A stretch of DNA of 64,000 bases from an uncultured Roseovarius sp. (GTDB lineage: Bacteria; Pseudomonadota; Alphaproteobacteria; Rhodobacterales; Rhodobacteraceae): positions 186,001-250,000 of the forward strand of contig NZ_CANLER010000006.1 in assembly GCF_947489715.1 (NCBI RefSeq), given 5' to 3'. This document shows positions 1 to 8,264 of the stretch, in pieces. The notes under the pieces were generated by a model that saw nothing but the letters and a program-made list of their open reading frames with translations, was not told where the DNA came from and ran no database searches. Position 1 is the first letter of the stretch; the number at the start of each line of letters is the position of its first letter. The translations under genes were made by a program, and so were the position numbers.

Positions 1-444
1 CAGCGGCAGCGGCGCGCCGACCTTCAGATTGACCTGAAAAGGCCAGTGCGATTCCAGCCGGTCGAAATAGATCAGCTTGGTACCATGCGGGATCGACAGG
101 CTGACGGTTTCGTTCAGCTGTTCCGACAGCGCCCGCAGCAAGGACCGGCGCTCGGTCACCTTGGGCTCGTATTGCAGGCTGTTCAGGATCAGATCGCGAA
201 ACCGCTCACCCGGAACGTAATGGCCCGAGGCGGTCGGTGCGATGAAACGTTCCTCGCTCAGCGCGTCAAGCCAGCGATAGATCGTCGGGGTTGGAATTTC
301 CAGCGTCTGAGACAGGCGCGATGCCGTCGCCGCCTCGGGGTTGAGGCAGATGGCTTCGATGATCTCAAGAATTCTGCGCGGTGAATTCCGGGTGTTTTTC
401 TTCTCGGTCACGCGGTGGCTCTCTGTTTTTTGTCGGTATGGCAT
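1..444 (-). CDS. IclR-family transcriptional regulator (N-terminal part; runs off window edge)
   Basis: The visible 148 residues are the N-terminal half of an IclR-type repressor/activator: a winged helix-turn-helix (ILEIIEAICLNPEAATASRL, then a recognition helix around TPTIYRWLDAL) followed by the beginning of the effector-binding domain. The C-terminal ligand domain lies outside the window. The ATG at 444 is in frame with a GTG at 411; neither has a strong ribosome site, so the start is uncertain. It diverges from the alcohol dehydrogenase/TRAP operon, with an imperfect inverted repeat in the shared intergenic region, so it probably controls that operon in response to the imported sugar acid or a breakdown product. 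The family is seen directly; the target is inferred from position. Confidence 0.85.
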   Translation of the reverse strand, partial: MPYRQKTESHRVTEKKNTRNSPRRILEIIEAICLNPEAATASRLSQTLEIPTPTIYRWLDALSEERFIAPTASGHYVPGERFRDLILNSLQYEPKVTERRSLLRALSEQLNETVSLSIPHGTKLIYFDRLESHWPFQVNLKVGAPLPL

Positions 445-564
445 GTCCTGAAACAGCCAAAACGGAAAATTTCGGGAATCACAAGTTTCCTTGGTTCTGC
501 GGGGCTTTTTCCGCAACGCATGCGACCCTGCGGTTGCGGCTGAGGGTGCCGGAAAGCAATTGAT

Positions 565-605
565 CTGTCAACTAAATGAGAATTATTTTATCACTTTATT
601 GACAG
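565..605. promoter_or_regulatory. Imperfect 15-bp inverted repeat, candidate IclR operator
   Basis: Arms at 565-579 and 591-605 begin CTGTCAA and end TTGACAG, matching at 12 of 15 positions around an AT-rich 11-bp spacer. It sits between the divergent regulator and dehydrogenase genes, about 75 bp upstream of the latter. Size and position suit an IclR-family dimer or tetramer site. No binding evidence is available. Confidence 0.5.
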
Positions 606-678
606 AGCGAGCGCGCTCGACATAGGCTTGGCCCCAACGACGCCCCCGTGGGCCGTCGCCTTTGGGGAGGAAATGCCA

Positions 679-1842
679 ATGTCAGTTCGTGTCTGCACAC
701 CGCGATTCATGTCGATCGGGCGCGGCGCGTTGAATGGCATCGCCGATATCCTGTCCCGCATGGGGCATATCCGGAACCCGCTGATCGTGACCGACAGGTT
801 CATGTCCGACTCGGGCGTTGCCGCCCGGGTGCAGGGCCTGCTGCACGAGGCCGGGCTGAAATCCGGGGTGTTCGACGCGGTGCTGCCCGACCCCACCGAT
901 ACGGTGGTGCTGGCCGGAATCAGCGCGCTGGAACAGGGCGGGCATGATGCGGTCGTGGGCCTGGGCGGTGGCAGCCCGATTGACGCGGGCAAGGCCATTG
1001 CCACCATGGCCACGGGCAGCCGCGACATCCAGGATTACCGCCCGCCCACGCAATCCGACGCGCCGGGCCTGCCAATGCTGGCGGTGCCGACAACAGCGGG
1101 CACCGGATCGGAAGTCACCCATCACACCGTCATCATCCACAGCGACAGCCGCGAGAAAATCTCGTGTCGGGGCGAGGGGTTCGTGCCCCTCGGCGCCATC
1201 GTCGATTTTGAACTGACCCTGTCGAAACCCAAACGTCTGATCGCCGACAATGGCCTCGATACGCTGACCCATGCGATTGAGGCCTATGTCAGCCGCAAGG
1301 CCACGCTTTATTCGGATCGCATGGCGCTGGATTGCATGCGGCTGGTGGCGGGCAATCTCGATGCCGCCTATACCGATCCTGAAAACATCCCCGCGCGCGA
1401 GGCGCTGATGCTGGCCGCGACCTTCGGCGGGCTGGCCTTTTCCAACGCCTCGATTGCGCTGGTCCATGCCATGAGTCGCCCTTTGGGCAGCCTCTTTCAC
1501 GTCCCGCACGGGATGAGCAACGCGATGCTCTTGCCGACAGTGACCGAGTTTTCCAAGACATCGGCCCTGGCCCGCTATGCCGACTGCGCCCGGGTGATCG
1601 GCCTGGCAAGCGACAGTGCCGATGATGCCAACGCCGCCGACGCGCTGGTTGACGGGCTCTATCAGTATAATGCGCGTCTGGATGTGCCCAGCCTGTCGGA
1701 ATTCGGCATCGACAATAGCGCCTACACCGCCGCCGCCGGGCACATGGCTGAGGACGCGGTGCGCTCCGGCGCGCCTGCCAACAATCCGCGTGTGGGCAGC
1801 ACGCAAGAAATAACAGACCTCTATCACGAGGCATGGGCCTGA
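679..1842 (+). CDS. Iron-containing (type III) alcohol dehydrogenase
   Basis: A 387-residue NAD(P)-dependent alcohol dehydrogenase of the Fe-ADH/FucO family, oxidising a primary alcohol or hydroxy acid. The nucleotide-binding GGGSPIDAGK is at residues 96-105. The four metal ligands are in place: Asp194, His198 (in LTHAIEA), His263 and His277 (HVPHG). The ATG at 679 was chosen because GGGGAGG lies 8 bp upstream; an in-frame ATG at 673 is too close to that site. It is the first gene of an operon with a TRAP transporter and an enolase-superfamily dehydratase, so it probably acts on the imported compound or its product. Family assignment is firm; substrate unknown. Confidence 0.9.
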   Translation: MSVRVCTPRFMSIGRGALNGIADILSRMGHIRNPLIVTDRFMSDSGVAARVQGLLHEAGLKSGVFDAVLPDPTDTVVLAGISALEQGGHDAVVGLGGGSPIDAGKAIATMATGSRDIQDYRPPTQSDAPGLPMLAVPTTAGTGSEVTHHTVIIHSDSREKISCRGEGFVPLGAIVDFELTLSKPKRLIADNGLDTLTHAIEAYVSRKATLYSDRMALDCMRLVAGNLDAAYTDPENIPAREALMLAATFGGLAFSNASIALVHAMSRPLGSLFHVPHGMSNAMLLPTVTEFSKTSALARYADCARVIGLASDSADDANAADALVDGLYQYNARLDVPSLSEFGIDNSAYTAAAGHMAEDAVRSGAPANNPRVGSTQEITDLYHEAWA

Positions 1843-1919
1843 GCGCCCGACAATCGGCACCGCCACGGGTGGTGATCGACACCTGACAACACTGAATTCA
1901 ACTGTGGAGGAAGATAGAA

Positions 1920-3011
1920 ATGACATCCCTGACCAAGTCCCTGACGACCTTTGGGCGCCGCACGGTCGGCATCGCAGCACTTTCGGCGCTGTGCCTGGGC
2001 GCCGGAACGGCAACGCCTGCCGATGCGCAGGACAAGATACGCTGGAAGGTCCAGGCGACCTTCAACACCGGCTGGCCCGCCCTTGGCGACCCGATTGCCC
2101 GGGTGGCTGAAACCCTGGACGCGGCCACCGATGGCCGGATCAAGCTGAAGATTTTCGAGCCGGGCAAAATCGTCCCGCCGCTTGAAATCTCGCCCTCGAT
2201 CAGCAATGGCAACCTACCCGCCGCCTATAACTACCTGGCCTACGATCAGGGCCGCATCCCCTCGGCGGTGCTGTTCTCGGCGGTGCCCTTCGGCATGGAG
2301 CCCTGGGAATACGCCGCCTGGTGGTTCGAAGGCGAAGGCCACGGCCTGGCCGAAGAGATCTACGCCGCGCAGAACATCCACCCGCTGCTCTGCAGCACGA
2401 TCGGGCCGGAAACCGCGGGCTGGTTCCGCACACCGATCACGCAGCTCAGCGATCTCGAAGGGTTGAAAATCCGCTTCTCGGGCCTGGGCGGTCAGGTTCT
2501 CAACCGGATCGGCGCCTCGGCGACCCTCATGGCCGGGGGCGAGATTTTCGCCGCCCTTGAAAAAGGCACCCTGGACGCCACCGAATATTCGATGCCCGCA
2601 ATTGACGAGATTCTGGGCTTCCACAAGATCGCTAAATACAACCTCTTCCCGGGCTGGCATCAGCCGTCCACCTCGACCCATCTGCTGATCAATCTGGATG
2701 AGTGGAACAAGCTGAGCCCGGCCGATCAGGCGTTGTTTGAGATGGCTTGTACCGCCGCCACCATGCGCGCGATCACCACGGGCGAGGCCCTGCAGGGCGC
2801 CCAGATCAAAAGCTTCCCCGACAAGGGCGTCACCGCCGCCAAGCTGCCCGATGATGTCATTCAGGAACTCAAGCGCGTGACATTGGAAGTGATGACCGAA
2901 GAGGCCGCCAAGGATGCCGATTTCGCCCGCGTCTGGGAATCGCAGAAAGCGTTTCATGCCGATTACCAGATCTGGAAGGAACTTGGCTACTTACCGCGCG
3001 ACTTTGACTGA
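1920..3011 (+). CDS. dctP: TRAP transporter substrate-binding protein, DctP family
   Basis: A 363-residue periplasmic solute receptor. It has a signal peptide (basic GRR followed by a hydrophobic stretch and cleavage near PADAQ, residues 30-37) and the DctP fold typical of TRAP uptake systems for carboxylates and sugar acids. A GGAGGA site precedes the ATG. The two membrane subunits follow directly, making a complete P-Q-M set. The ligand cannot be read from sequence; the neighbouring dehydratase and alcohol dehydrogenase suggest a sugar acid or polyol. Confidence 0.92.
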   Translation: MTSLTKSLTTFGRRTVGIAALSALCLGAGTATPADAQDKIRWKVQATFNTGWPALGDPIARVAETLDAATDGRIKLKIFEPGKIVPPLEISPSISNGNLPAAYNYLAYDQGRIPSAVLFSAVPFGMEPWEYAAWWFEGEGHGLAEEIYAAQNIHPLLCSTIGPETAGWFRTPITQLSDLEGLKIRFSGLGGQVLNRIGASATLMAGGEIFAALEKGTLDATEYSMPAIDEILGFHKIAKYNLFPGWHQPSTSTHLLINLDEWNKLSPADQALFEMACTAATMRAITTGEALQGAQIKSFPDKGVTAAKLPDDVIQELKRVTLEVMTEEAAKDADFARVWESQKAFHADYQIWKELGYLPRDFD

Positions 3012-3102
3012 GATTTCGGCGTAAGATGAGACTGCGGCAGGCCTGTCCAACCCAAGGGACGGGGCTGCCGCTGAAATGTCAGGCAGGACCTGCGAGGGGC
3101 AC

Positions 3103-3705
3103 ATGCAACGAGACGACGAAGACAAGCTGAGTGCTGCAATTGAGGCCGGGGATCTTCCCCATCACGACACGGACGCCCTGCGCGACAATGCCTTCAGCCG
3201 CGCGATTGATCGCATCGTCGGGCTGGTAGGCGAGGCATTCAGCTGGCTCTGGCTGGTGCTGTTGGCGGTGATCATCGGCAATGTCATCCTGCGCTACGTG
3301 TTCAGCCAGGGCATGATCGAGCTGGAAGAACTGCAATGGTATCTCTACGCCGCGGCCTGGCTTGTCGGCCTGTCCTACACGTTCATCTCGGACGGGCATG
3401 TCCGGGTCGACGTGGTGCATGACCGCCTGTCGCTGCGCAGCCGTATGGTGCTGGAATTTCTCGGGCTGACGCTGCTGTTTCTGCCCTTCGTCTGTTTCGT
3501 GCTCTACTACACCTTCCCCTTCGTCGAACTTTCCTGGCAAACCAACGAGACCTCGACCTCAGCCAACGGGCTGCCCGCGCGCTGGCTGATCAAAGGCTGT
3601 CTGCTGTTCAGCTTCGTGCTGCTGGCACTGGTCGGTCTGGCGCGTCTGCTCCGGGTCGTCGCCACACTCAGATACGGGCCGATGCCCCCGGCGAAAGAGG
3701 CCTGA
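3103..3705 (+). CDS. dctQ: TRAP transporter small permease, DctQ family
   Basis: An approximately 200-residue membrane protein with four predicted transmembrane segments (around VGEAFSWLWLVLLAVIIGNV, WYLYAAAWLVGLSYTF, LEFLGLTLLFLPFVCFVLYY and LLFSFVLLALVGLARLL), the layout of the DctQ subunit. It bridges the binding protein and the large permease. The ATG at 3103 has GAGG about 6 bp upstream and is preferred over an ATG at 3076 that lacks a site. It ends 1 bp before dctM, implying translational coupling. Confidence 0.88.
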   Translation: MQRDDEDKLSAAIEAGDLPHHDTDALRDNAFSRAIDRIVGLVGEAFSWLWLVLLAVIIGNVILRYVFSQGMIELEELQWYLYAAAWLVGLSYTFISDGHVRVDVVHDRLSLRSRMVLEFLGLTLLFLPFVCFVLYYTFPFVELSWQTNETSTSANGLPARWLIKGCLLFSFVLLALVGLARLLRVVATLRYGPMPPAKEA

Positions 3706-3706
3706 C

Positions 3707-5068
3707 ATGATCAGCGACCCAAGCCAGTACATGGCCATCGCCCTTTTCGTCAGCTTCGTGCTGCTGATCTTCACCGGCTATCCCGTCGCCTGGCTGATGG
3801 GCGGGCTCGCCGTTGCCTTCACCGCGATCTCGGTGCTGTCGGATACCTATCTGGATACGTTTTTCGGCGTCGACTGGGGCTATAGCTCGATCGTCGTGGA
3901 CCGCATCTATGCGGTGATGAACAACTGGGTGCTGGTGGCGCTGCCGATGTTCGTCTTCATGGGGATCATGATGGACAAATCCGGCATCGCCGAAGACCTG
4001 ATGACCGATCTGGCCAAGCTTTTCGGCCGGGTGCGCGGCGGGCTGGCGATCACCGTCGTGGTCATCGGCGTGCTGCTGGCGGCCTCGACCGGCATCATCG
4101 GCGCGGCGGTCGTGCTGCTGGCGATCCTCGGCATTCCCCTGATGCTGAAACATGGCTACGATCAATCGCTGGCCTGCGGCGTGGTCTGCGCCACCGGCAC
4201 GCTGGGCATCCTCATTCCGCCTTCGATCATGCTGGTCCTGATGGCTGATCAGATCCGGGTATCCGTCGGCGATCTCTTCATGGGGGCGATGATCCCCGGG
4301 CTGACGCTGGGCGGGCTCTACGGGGTCTATATCCTGGTCTATGCCTGGCTGCGCCCTTCCGCTGCCCCTGCTCCCAAGGATGCCGAGCCGGTCAATTTCG
4401 GCCTGGTGTTCAACGTGCTGAAATCGACGATACCGCCGGCGCTGCTGATCGTCGCCGTGCTGGGCAGCATCTTCTTCGGCATCGCCACCCCGACCGAGGC
4501 ATCGGGCGTCGGCGCGCTCGGCGCGATGCTGCTGGCGCTGCTGCGCGGGCGGCTGTCCTTTTCAGGGCTGCGCGAGGTGATGCAGGGCACGATGAAGACC
4601 ACTTCCTACATCTTCGCGCTCTTTGTCGGCGCCACCGCCTTTGCGCTGGTGCTGCGCGGCTTTGGCGGCGACGAGCTGATCGAGGACGCCCTGACCAGCC
4701 TACCCTTCGGGCCAAGCGGCGTGGTGATCGTGATCCTGTTCATCGCCTTCCTGCTGGGGTTTGTCCTCGACTGGATCGAGATCACGCTGATCCTGCTGCC
4801 GCTGATCGCGCCGGTGCTGGTGGATATGGATGTCAACCTGGTCTGGTTCGCGGTCCTCTTCGCCGTGACGCTGCAAACCTCGTTCATCACCCCGCCGGTG
4901 GGCTTTGCCCTCTTCTACATGAAGGGCGTGGCCCCCAAAGGCGTCACCACGGGCACGATCTACAAGGGCATCATCCCATTCATGATGATCCAGCTGATCG
5001 CCGTCGGCCTGATCTTCGCCTTCCCGGCTTTCGCCACCTGGCTGCCTCTGATCGCCTATGGACCGTGA
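3707..5068 (+). CDS. dctM: TRAP transporter large permease, DctM family
   Basis: A 453-residue polytopic inner-membrane protein, the sodium-driven transport channel of the TRAP system. It shows the family's long run of hydrophobic helices and conserved loops such as ASTGIIGAAVV, GTLGILIPPSIML and TPTEASGVGALGA. Length is normal for DctM. It follows dctQ by 1 bp and completes the transporter; the next gene, a dehydratase, begins about 230 bp later after a region with inverted repeats. Confidence 0.93.
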   Translation: MISDPSQYMAIALFVSFVLLIFTGYPVAWLMGGLAVAFTAISVLSDTYLDTFFGVDWGYSSIVVDRIYAVMNNWVLVALPMFVFMGIMMDKSGIAEDLMTDLAKLFGRVRGGLAITVVVIGVLLAASTGIIGAAVVLLAILGIPLMLKHGYDQSLACGVVCATGTLGILIPPSIMLVLMADQIRVSVGDLFMGAMIPGLTLGGLYGVYILVYAWLRPSAAPAPKDAEPVNFGLVFNVLKSTIPPALLIVAVLGSIFFGIATPTEASGVGALGAMLLALLRGRLSFSGLREVMQGTMKTTSYIFALFVGATAFALVLRGFGGDELIEDALTSLPFGPSGVVIVILFIAFLLGFVLDWIEITLILLPLIAPVLVDMDVNLVWFAVLFAVTLQTSFITPPVGFALFYMKGVAPKGVTTGTIYKGIIPFMMIQLIAVGLIFAFPAFATWLPLIAYGP

Positions 5069-5180
5069 CAAGATGTGAACGTCGGTCGAACACCGCATAG
5101 CGGTTCTGCCTATCCGACCATTAACCCATCTTGCCCGGAATTCTTCAGCCCGGCTGACGCAGCATGGTTCAGCGGTCAAA

Positions 5181-5221
5181 CGTACAGAATCCGCGTACAT
5201 TGTGTACGTAGTGTACTCAAT
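5181..5221. promoter_or_regulatory. GTAC-rich inverted repeat, candidate operator
   Basis: ATTGTGTAC (5199-5207) and GTACTCAAT (5213-5221) form a 9-bp inverted repeat with one mismatch and a 5-bp spacer. A further GTAC-containing stretch (AATCCGCGTACA, 5188-5199) abuts it. It lies about 80-120 bp upstream of the dehydratase gene, suggesting that this gene has its own regulated promoter in addition to the upstream operon. Related half-sites recur at 62138-62168. Confidence 0.5.
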
Positions 5222-5301
5222 CCGACACGGCCCGACGTTTCAGGCTTGCCCCGAATTTCAGGCCGGGGCACCGTGGGCAAAACCGTTTCGGAGCGATCGC
5301 C

Positions 5302-6534
5302 ATGCGCCTGCAAGACCTCGATATCATCGTCACCGCGCCCCCTGCACCCGGATGGGGCGGGCGCTATTGGATTCTGGTCAAGCTGACCACCGATAATGGC
5401 ATCACCGGCTGGGGGGAGTGCTATGCCACCTCGATCGGCCCCGAGGCGATGCGCCATGTCATCAGGGATGTGTTTGAACGGCATATGATGGGTGAAAGCC
5501 CTGAAAACATTGAGTTAATGTTCCGCCGCGCCTATTCGTCCGGCTTCACGCAGCGCCCAGATCTGACGGTCATGGGCGCGTTTTCAGGGCTTGAGATTGC
5601 CTGTTGGGACATCCTCGGCAAGGCGCGCGACCGACCGGTCTGGGCGCTTCTGGGTGGCAGGATGAACGACCGCATCCGCGCCTATACCTACCTTTATCCC
5701 CTGCCCCATCACGACATCACCGCTTTTTGGAATTCCGCCGACATGGCCGCCGAAACCGCCGTGGCAATGGTCGAAAAGGGTTACACCGCCCTCAAGTTCG
5801 ATCCCGCAGGCCCCTACACCCTCCGCGGCGGCCACATGCCCGCGATGAGTGACATCGAACAGTCCGTCGCCTTTTGCAAAACGATCCGCCAAGCCGTTGG
5901 AATGAAAGCGGATTTACTGTTCGGAACGCATGGTCAATTCACCACTGCCGGTGCGATCCGGCTGGGCAAAGCGCTTGAACCATATGGTCCGCTCTGGTTC
6001 GAAGAACCCATCCCACCCGACAATCTGAACGAGATGGCCAAGGTGGCGCAGGCGGTTTCCATCCCCATCGCCACCGGTGAGCGCCTGACAACCAAGGCCG
6101 AGTTCGCACCGGTCCTGCGCGCGGGCGCCGCCACGATCCTGCAACCGGCCCTTGGCCGCGCAGGTGGCATCTGGGAGATGAAGAAGGTCGCCGCCATGGC
6201 CGAGGTCTATAACGCACAGATGGCCCCGCATCTATACGCGGGCCCCGTGGAATGGGTCGCGAACATCCATCTGGGTGCGTCAATTCCCAATCTTCTGATG
6301 GCCGAAACCATCGACACGCCGTTCCATAACGCACTGATAAGGAACACTATTAAGGTTGAAAACGGCTACATTACGCCGCCTGAAACACCGGGCCTGGGCA
6401 TCGAAGTTGACGAGGATCTGGCCCGCGCGAACCCCTATACCGGCTCCGGCCTGCATCTGGAAATGCAGGAAGCGCCCTGCGATTATGCCAATGGCAATGC
6501 CTTTACCGGCGGCGCGCCGCCGCAGGAAGATTAG
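5302..6534 (+). CDS. Mandelate racemase/muconate lactonizing (enolase superfamily) acid-sugar dehydratase
   Basis: A 410-residue enolase-superfamily enzyme that would abstract the proton alpha to a carboxylate, most likely dehydrating a sugar acid to a 2-keto-3-deoxy acid. The capping domain occupies about residues 1-125 and the barrel 130-370. Visible active-site residues are Lys165 (KFD), Asp204, Glu234 (WFEEP), Glu260 (GERL), His210 (GTHGQ) and His310 (APHLYAG). The KFDPAGPYT loop marks it as distinct from the better known mandelate racemase and galactonate dehydratase motifs. It shares its last 4 bp with the convergent AEC permease gene. Superfamily and dehydratase subgroup are well supported; substrate unknown. 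Confidence 0.88.
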   Translation: MRLQDLDIIVTAPPAPGWGGRYWILVKLTTDNGITGWGECYATSIGPEAMRHVIRDVFERHMMGESPENIELMFRRAYSSGFTQRPDLTVMGAFSGLEIACWDILGKARDRPVWALLGGRMNDRIRAYTYLYPLPHHDITAFWNSADMAAETAVAMVEKGYTALKFDPAGPYTLRGGHMPAMSDIEQSVAFCKTIRQAVGMKADLLFGTHGQFTTAGAIRLGKALEPYGPLWFEEPIPPDNLNEMAKVAQAVSIPIATGERLTTKAEFAPVLRAGAATILQPALGRAGGIWEMKKVAAMAEVYNAQMAPHLYAGPVEWVANIHLGASIPNLLMAETIDTPFHNALIRNTIKVENGYITPPETPGLGIEVDEDLARANPYTGSGLHLEMQEAPCDYANGNAFTGGAPPQED

Positions 6535-7460
6535 GGCAGCAATCCCAGCCAGATCCAGACCGTGAAAACCGACAAGGCGGTCCCGATCAACACGCTGGAG
6601 GCCGCCACACGACGCGCGGCCCCGTACATGTTGGCGAAAATATAAGTGTTGATCCCTGGCGCCATGGCGGCGGTCAGCACCGCCGAGCGCACCGCCTCGG
6701 TCGGCAGGGAAAACCCGGCGACCAGCCCGCGCGTGATCAGCGGATGCACCACCAGGGCCAGCACGCAAACATATAGAATTACACGCAAATCTCCCTCGGG
6801 CTTGTAGCGTACCAGCACACCGCCCAGCCCGAAAAGCGCGGCCGGCAGGGCCGCCCGGACCAGCAAGTCCAGCCCGTCATTCAGCACGCCCGGTAGCGGC
6901 AGGCCCGTCAGGTTGACGAGAAACCCAAGCCCGATCCCCATGATCAGCGCGTTGGAAAACATCGCCTTCAACACCTTGCCCGTCAACGCCATGCCGGATG
7001 ACCCCCGGGCGCGGGTAATCTCCATCGCGGTGATGCCAATGCCGTAGCAAAACGGCGAATGCAGCGCGATGATGGCATAGTTCGCACTTAGCGCGTCAGC
7101 GCCATAAGCGCGTTCCGTAAGCGGCAGGCCCAGCAAAACGGTGTTGGAAAAAAGGCTGCAAAATCCGATGGCTACGGCGTCTTCCCAGGATCGGTTGAAC
7201 AGATATCGCGCACCGAAAAGGCCCAGCAGAAAGCCAGTCAGTGCACCCGCGTAAAAGCTGGCAAGCAAGCGCCAGTCAAAGCTCTGGCCCAGATCAAGCC
7301 GGGCAATGGCGGTGAAAAGCAGGCAGGGAATGGCGAATTTCTGGGTGAAATTCATCAATCCATCGACCCCGGCATCGGAAAACCAGCCGCGCCAGACTGC
7401 CAGATATCCGAAACCAGTGACCACGAAGACCGGCAGAATTACATCAAGAAGTGCCTGCAT
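6531..7460 (-). CDS. AEC-family (auxin efflux carrier-like) permease
   Basis: A 309-residue inner-membrane protein with about ten hydrophobic helices and the two-repeat layout of AEC/malonate-type transporters. It starts 6 bp after the metallo-hydrolase stop, so it is the last gene of the packed minus-strand operon that begins at 12918, and it converges on the dehydratase gene with a 4-bp overlap. Family members move organic acids or amino acids. Nothing in the sequence fixes the substrate or direction. Confidence 0.88.
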   Translation of the reverse strand: MQALLDVILPVFVVTGFGYLAVWRGWFSDAGVDGLMNFTQKFAIPCLLFTAIARLDLGQSFDWRLLASFYAGALTGFLLGLFGARYLFNRSWEDAVAIGFCSLFSNTVLLGLPLTERAYGADALSANYAIIALHSPFCYGIGITAMEITRARGSSGMALTGKVLKAMFSNALIMGIGLGFLVNLTGLPLPGVLNDGLDLLVRAALPAALFGLGGVLVRYKPEGDLRVILYVCVLALVVHPLITRGLVAGFSLPTEAVRSAVLTAAMAPGINTYIFANMYGAARRVAASSVLIGTALSVFTVWIWLGLLP

Positions 7461-7466
7461 GCGCCG

Positions 7467-8264
7467 CTAAACCGGCAGCGTGATCACCATCCCGTCATAG
7501 GCGGCGGTGATCCATTCAGGGGTTTCGTCAATCACCGCCTGATAGTCCAGGTCGATATGCATATTGGTCAGCACGCCCTGTTTCGGGGCCGCGCGTTTCA
7601 TCCATTCGACCGATTGTTCGAAATGCGAATGGGTCGGGTGCGGGCTGCGGCGCAGAGCATCCAGAATCCAGACATCAAGGCCGTCAAGGACAGGCCAGAC
7701 ATGATCGGGAATCTGTGCAACATCAGGTAGATAGGCCAGCCCGGCCACCTTGAAGCCAAGTGCGTCGATCGAGCCGTGATTGACCTTGAAAGGATGCAGG
7801 GTAATCTGCCCACCCGCGCCGTCAATCACCACATCACCGTCAATCGTGTGCATCTCCAGAATCGGTGGGTAAGGGGAGCCTTCGGGCTGTACAAAGGCAT
7901 AACCGAAGCGTGAAAAAAGCGCATCCTGCGTGGCTCCATCGGCCCAGACCGGCAAGCGGCATTTCATGTTAAAAACGATCATCCGCAGGTCGTCCAGCCC
8001 GTGCACATGGTCGGCATGGGCGTGGGTGTAGACAACGGCGTCAAGCTCTCCGATCCCGGCATCCAGAAGCTGGGCACGCAGATCGGGCGAGCTGTCGATT
8101 AGCACGCGGGTGGTGCCCTCATCCGTCACGCGTTCAACGAGCATCGAACAGCGGCGGCGGGAATTTCTCGGATTGGCCGGATCACACGCGCCCCAGTGCC
8201 CGCCCAGCCGGGGCACCCCACCGGACGAGCCGCTGCCCAATATCGTGAAGCGCAATTCAGCCAT
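7467..8264 (-). CDS. Metallo-beta-lactamase-fold phosphodiesterase (PhnP/cyclic-phosphate type)
   Basis: A 265-residue MBL-fold hydrolase. The metal motif THAHADHVHGLDD (HxHxDH) lies near residues 80-92, and further metal ligands appear in KVNHGS and SPHPTHSHFEQS. The order and the SGSSGGVPRLGG opening resemble PhnP-like 5-phosphoribosyl 1,2-cyclic phosphate phosphodiesterases and related enzymes. Its start shares one base with the tatD stop, so the two are co-translated. No phn genes are nearby, so a role in C-P lyase metabolism is not supported; a general cyclic-phosphate or nucleotide diesterase is more likely. Confidence 0.85.
   Translation of the reverse strand: MAELRFTILGSGSSGGVPRLGGHWGACDPANPRNSRRRCSMLVERVTDEGTTRVLIDSSPDLRAQLLDAGIGELDAVVYTHAHADHVHGLDDLRMIVFNMKCRLPVWADGATQDALFSRFGYAFVQPEGSPYPPILEMHTIDGDVVIDGAGGQITLHPFKVNHGSIDALGFKVAGLAYLPDVAQIPDHVWPVLDGLDVWILDALRRSPHPTHSHFEQSVEWMKRAAPKQGVLTNMHIDLDYQAVIDETPEWITAAYDGMVITLPV

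Noticed and set aside
682..2013. Long minus-strand open frame opposite the alcohol dehydrogenase
   Set aside because: It is the antisense shadow of a well-supported gene in GC-rich DNA, has no recognisable domain and no ribosome site.
7467..8264. Calling the MBL-fold gene phnP
   Set aside because: The fold fits, but there are no phosphonate genes nearby and the conserved tmk-holB-tatD context argues for a general housekeeping role.
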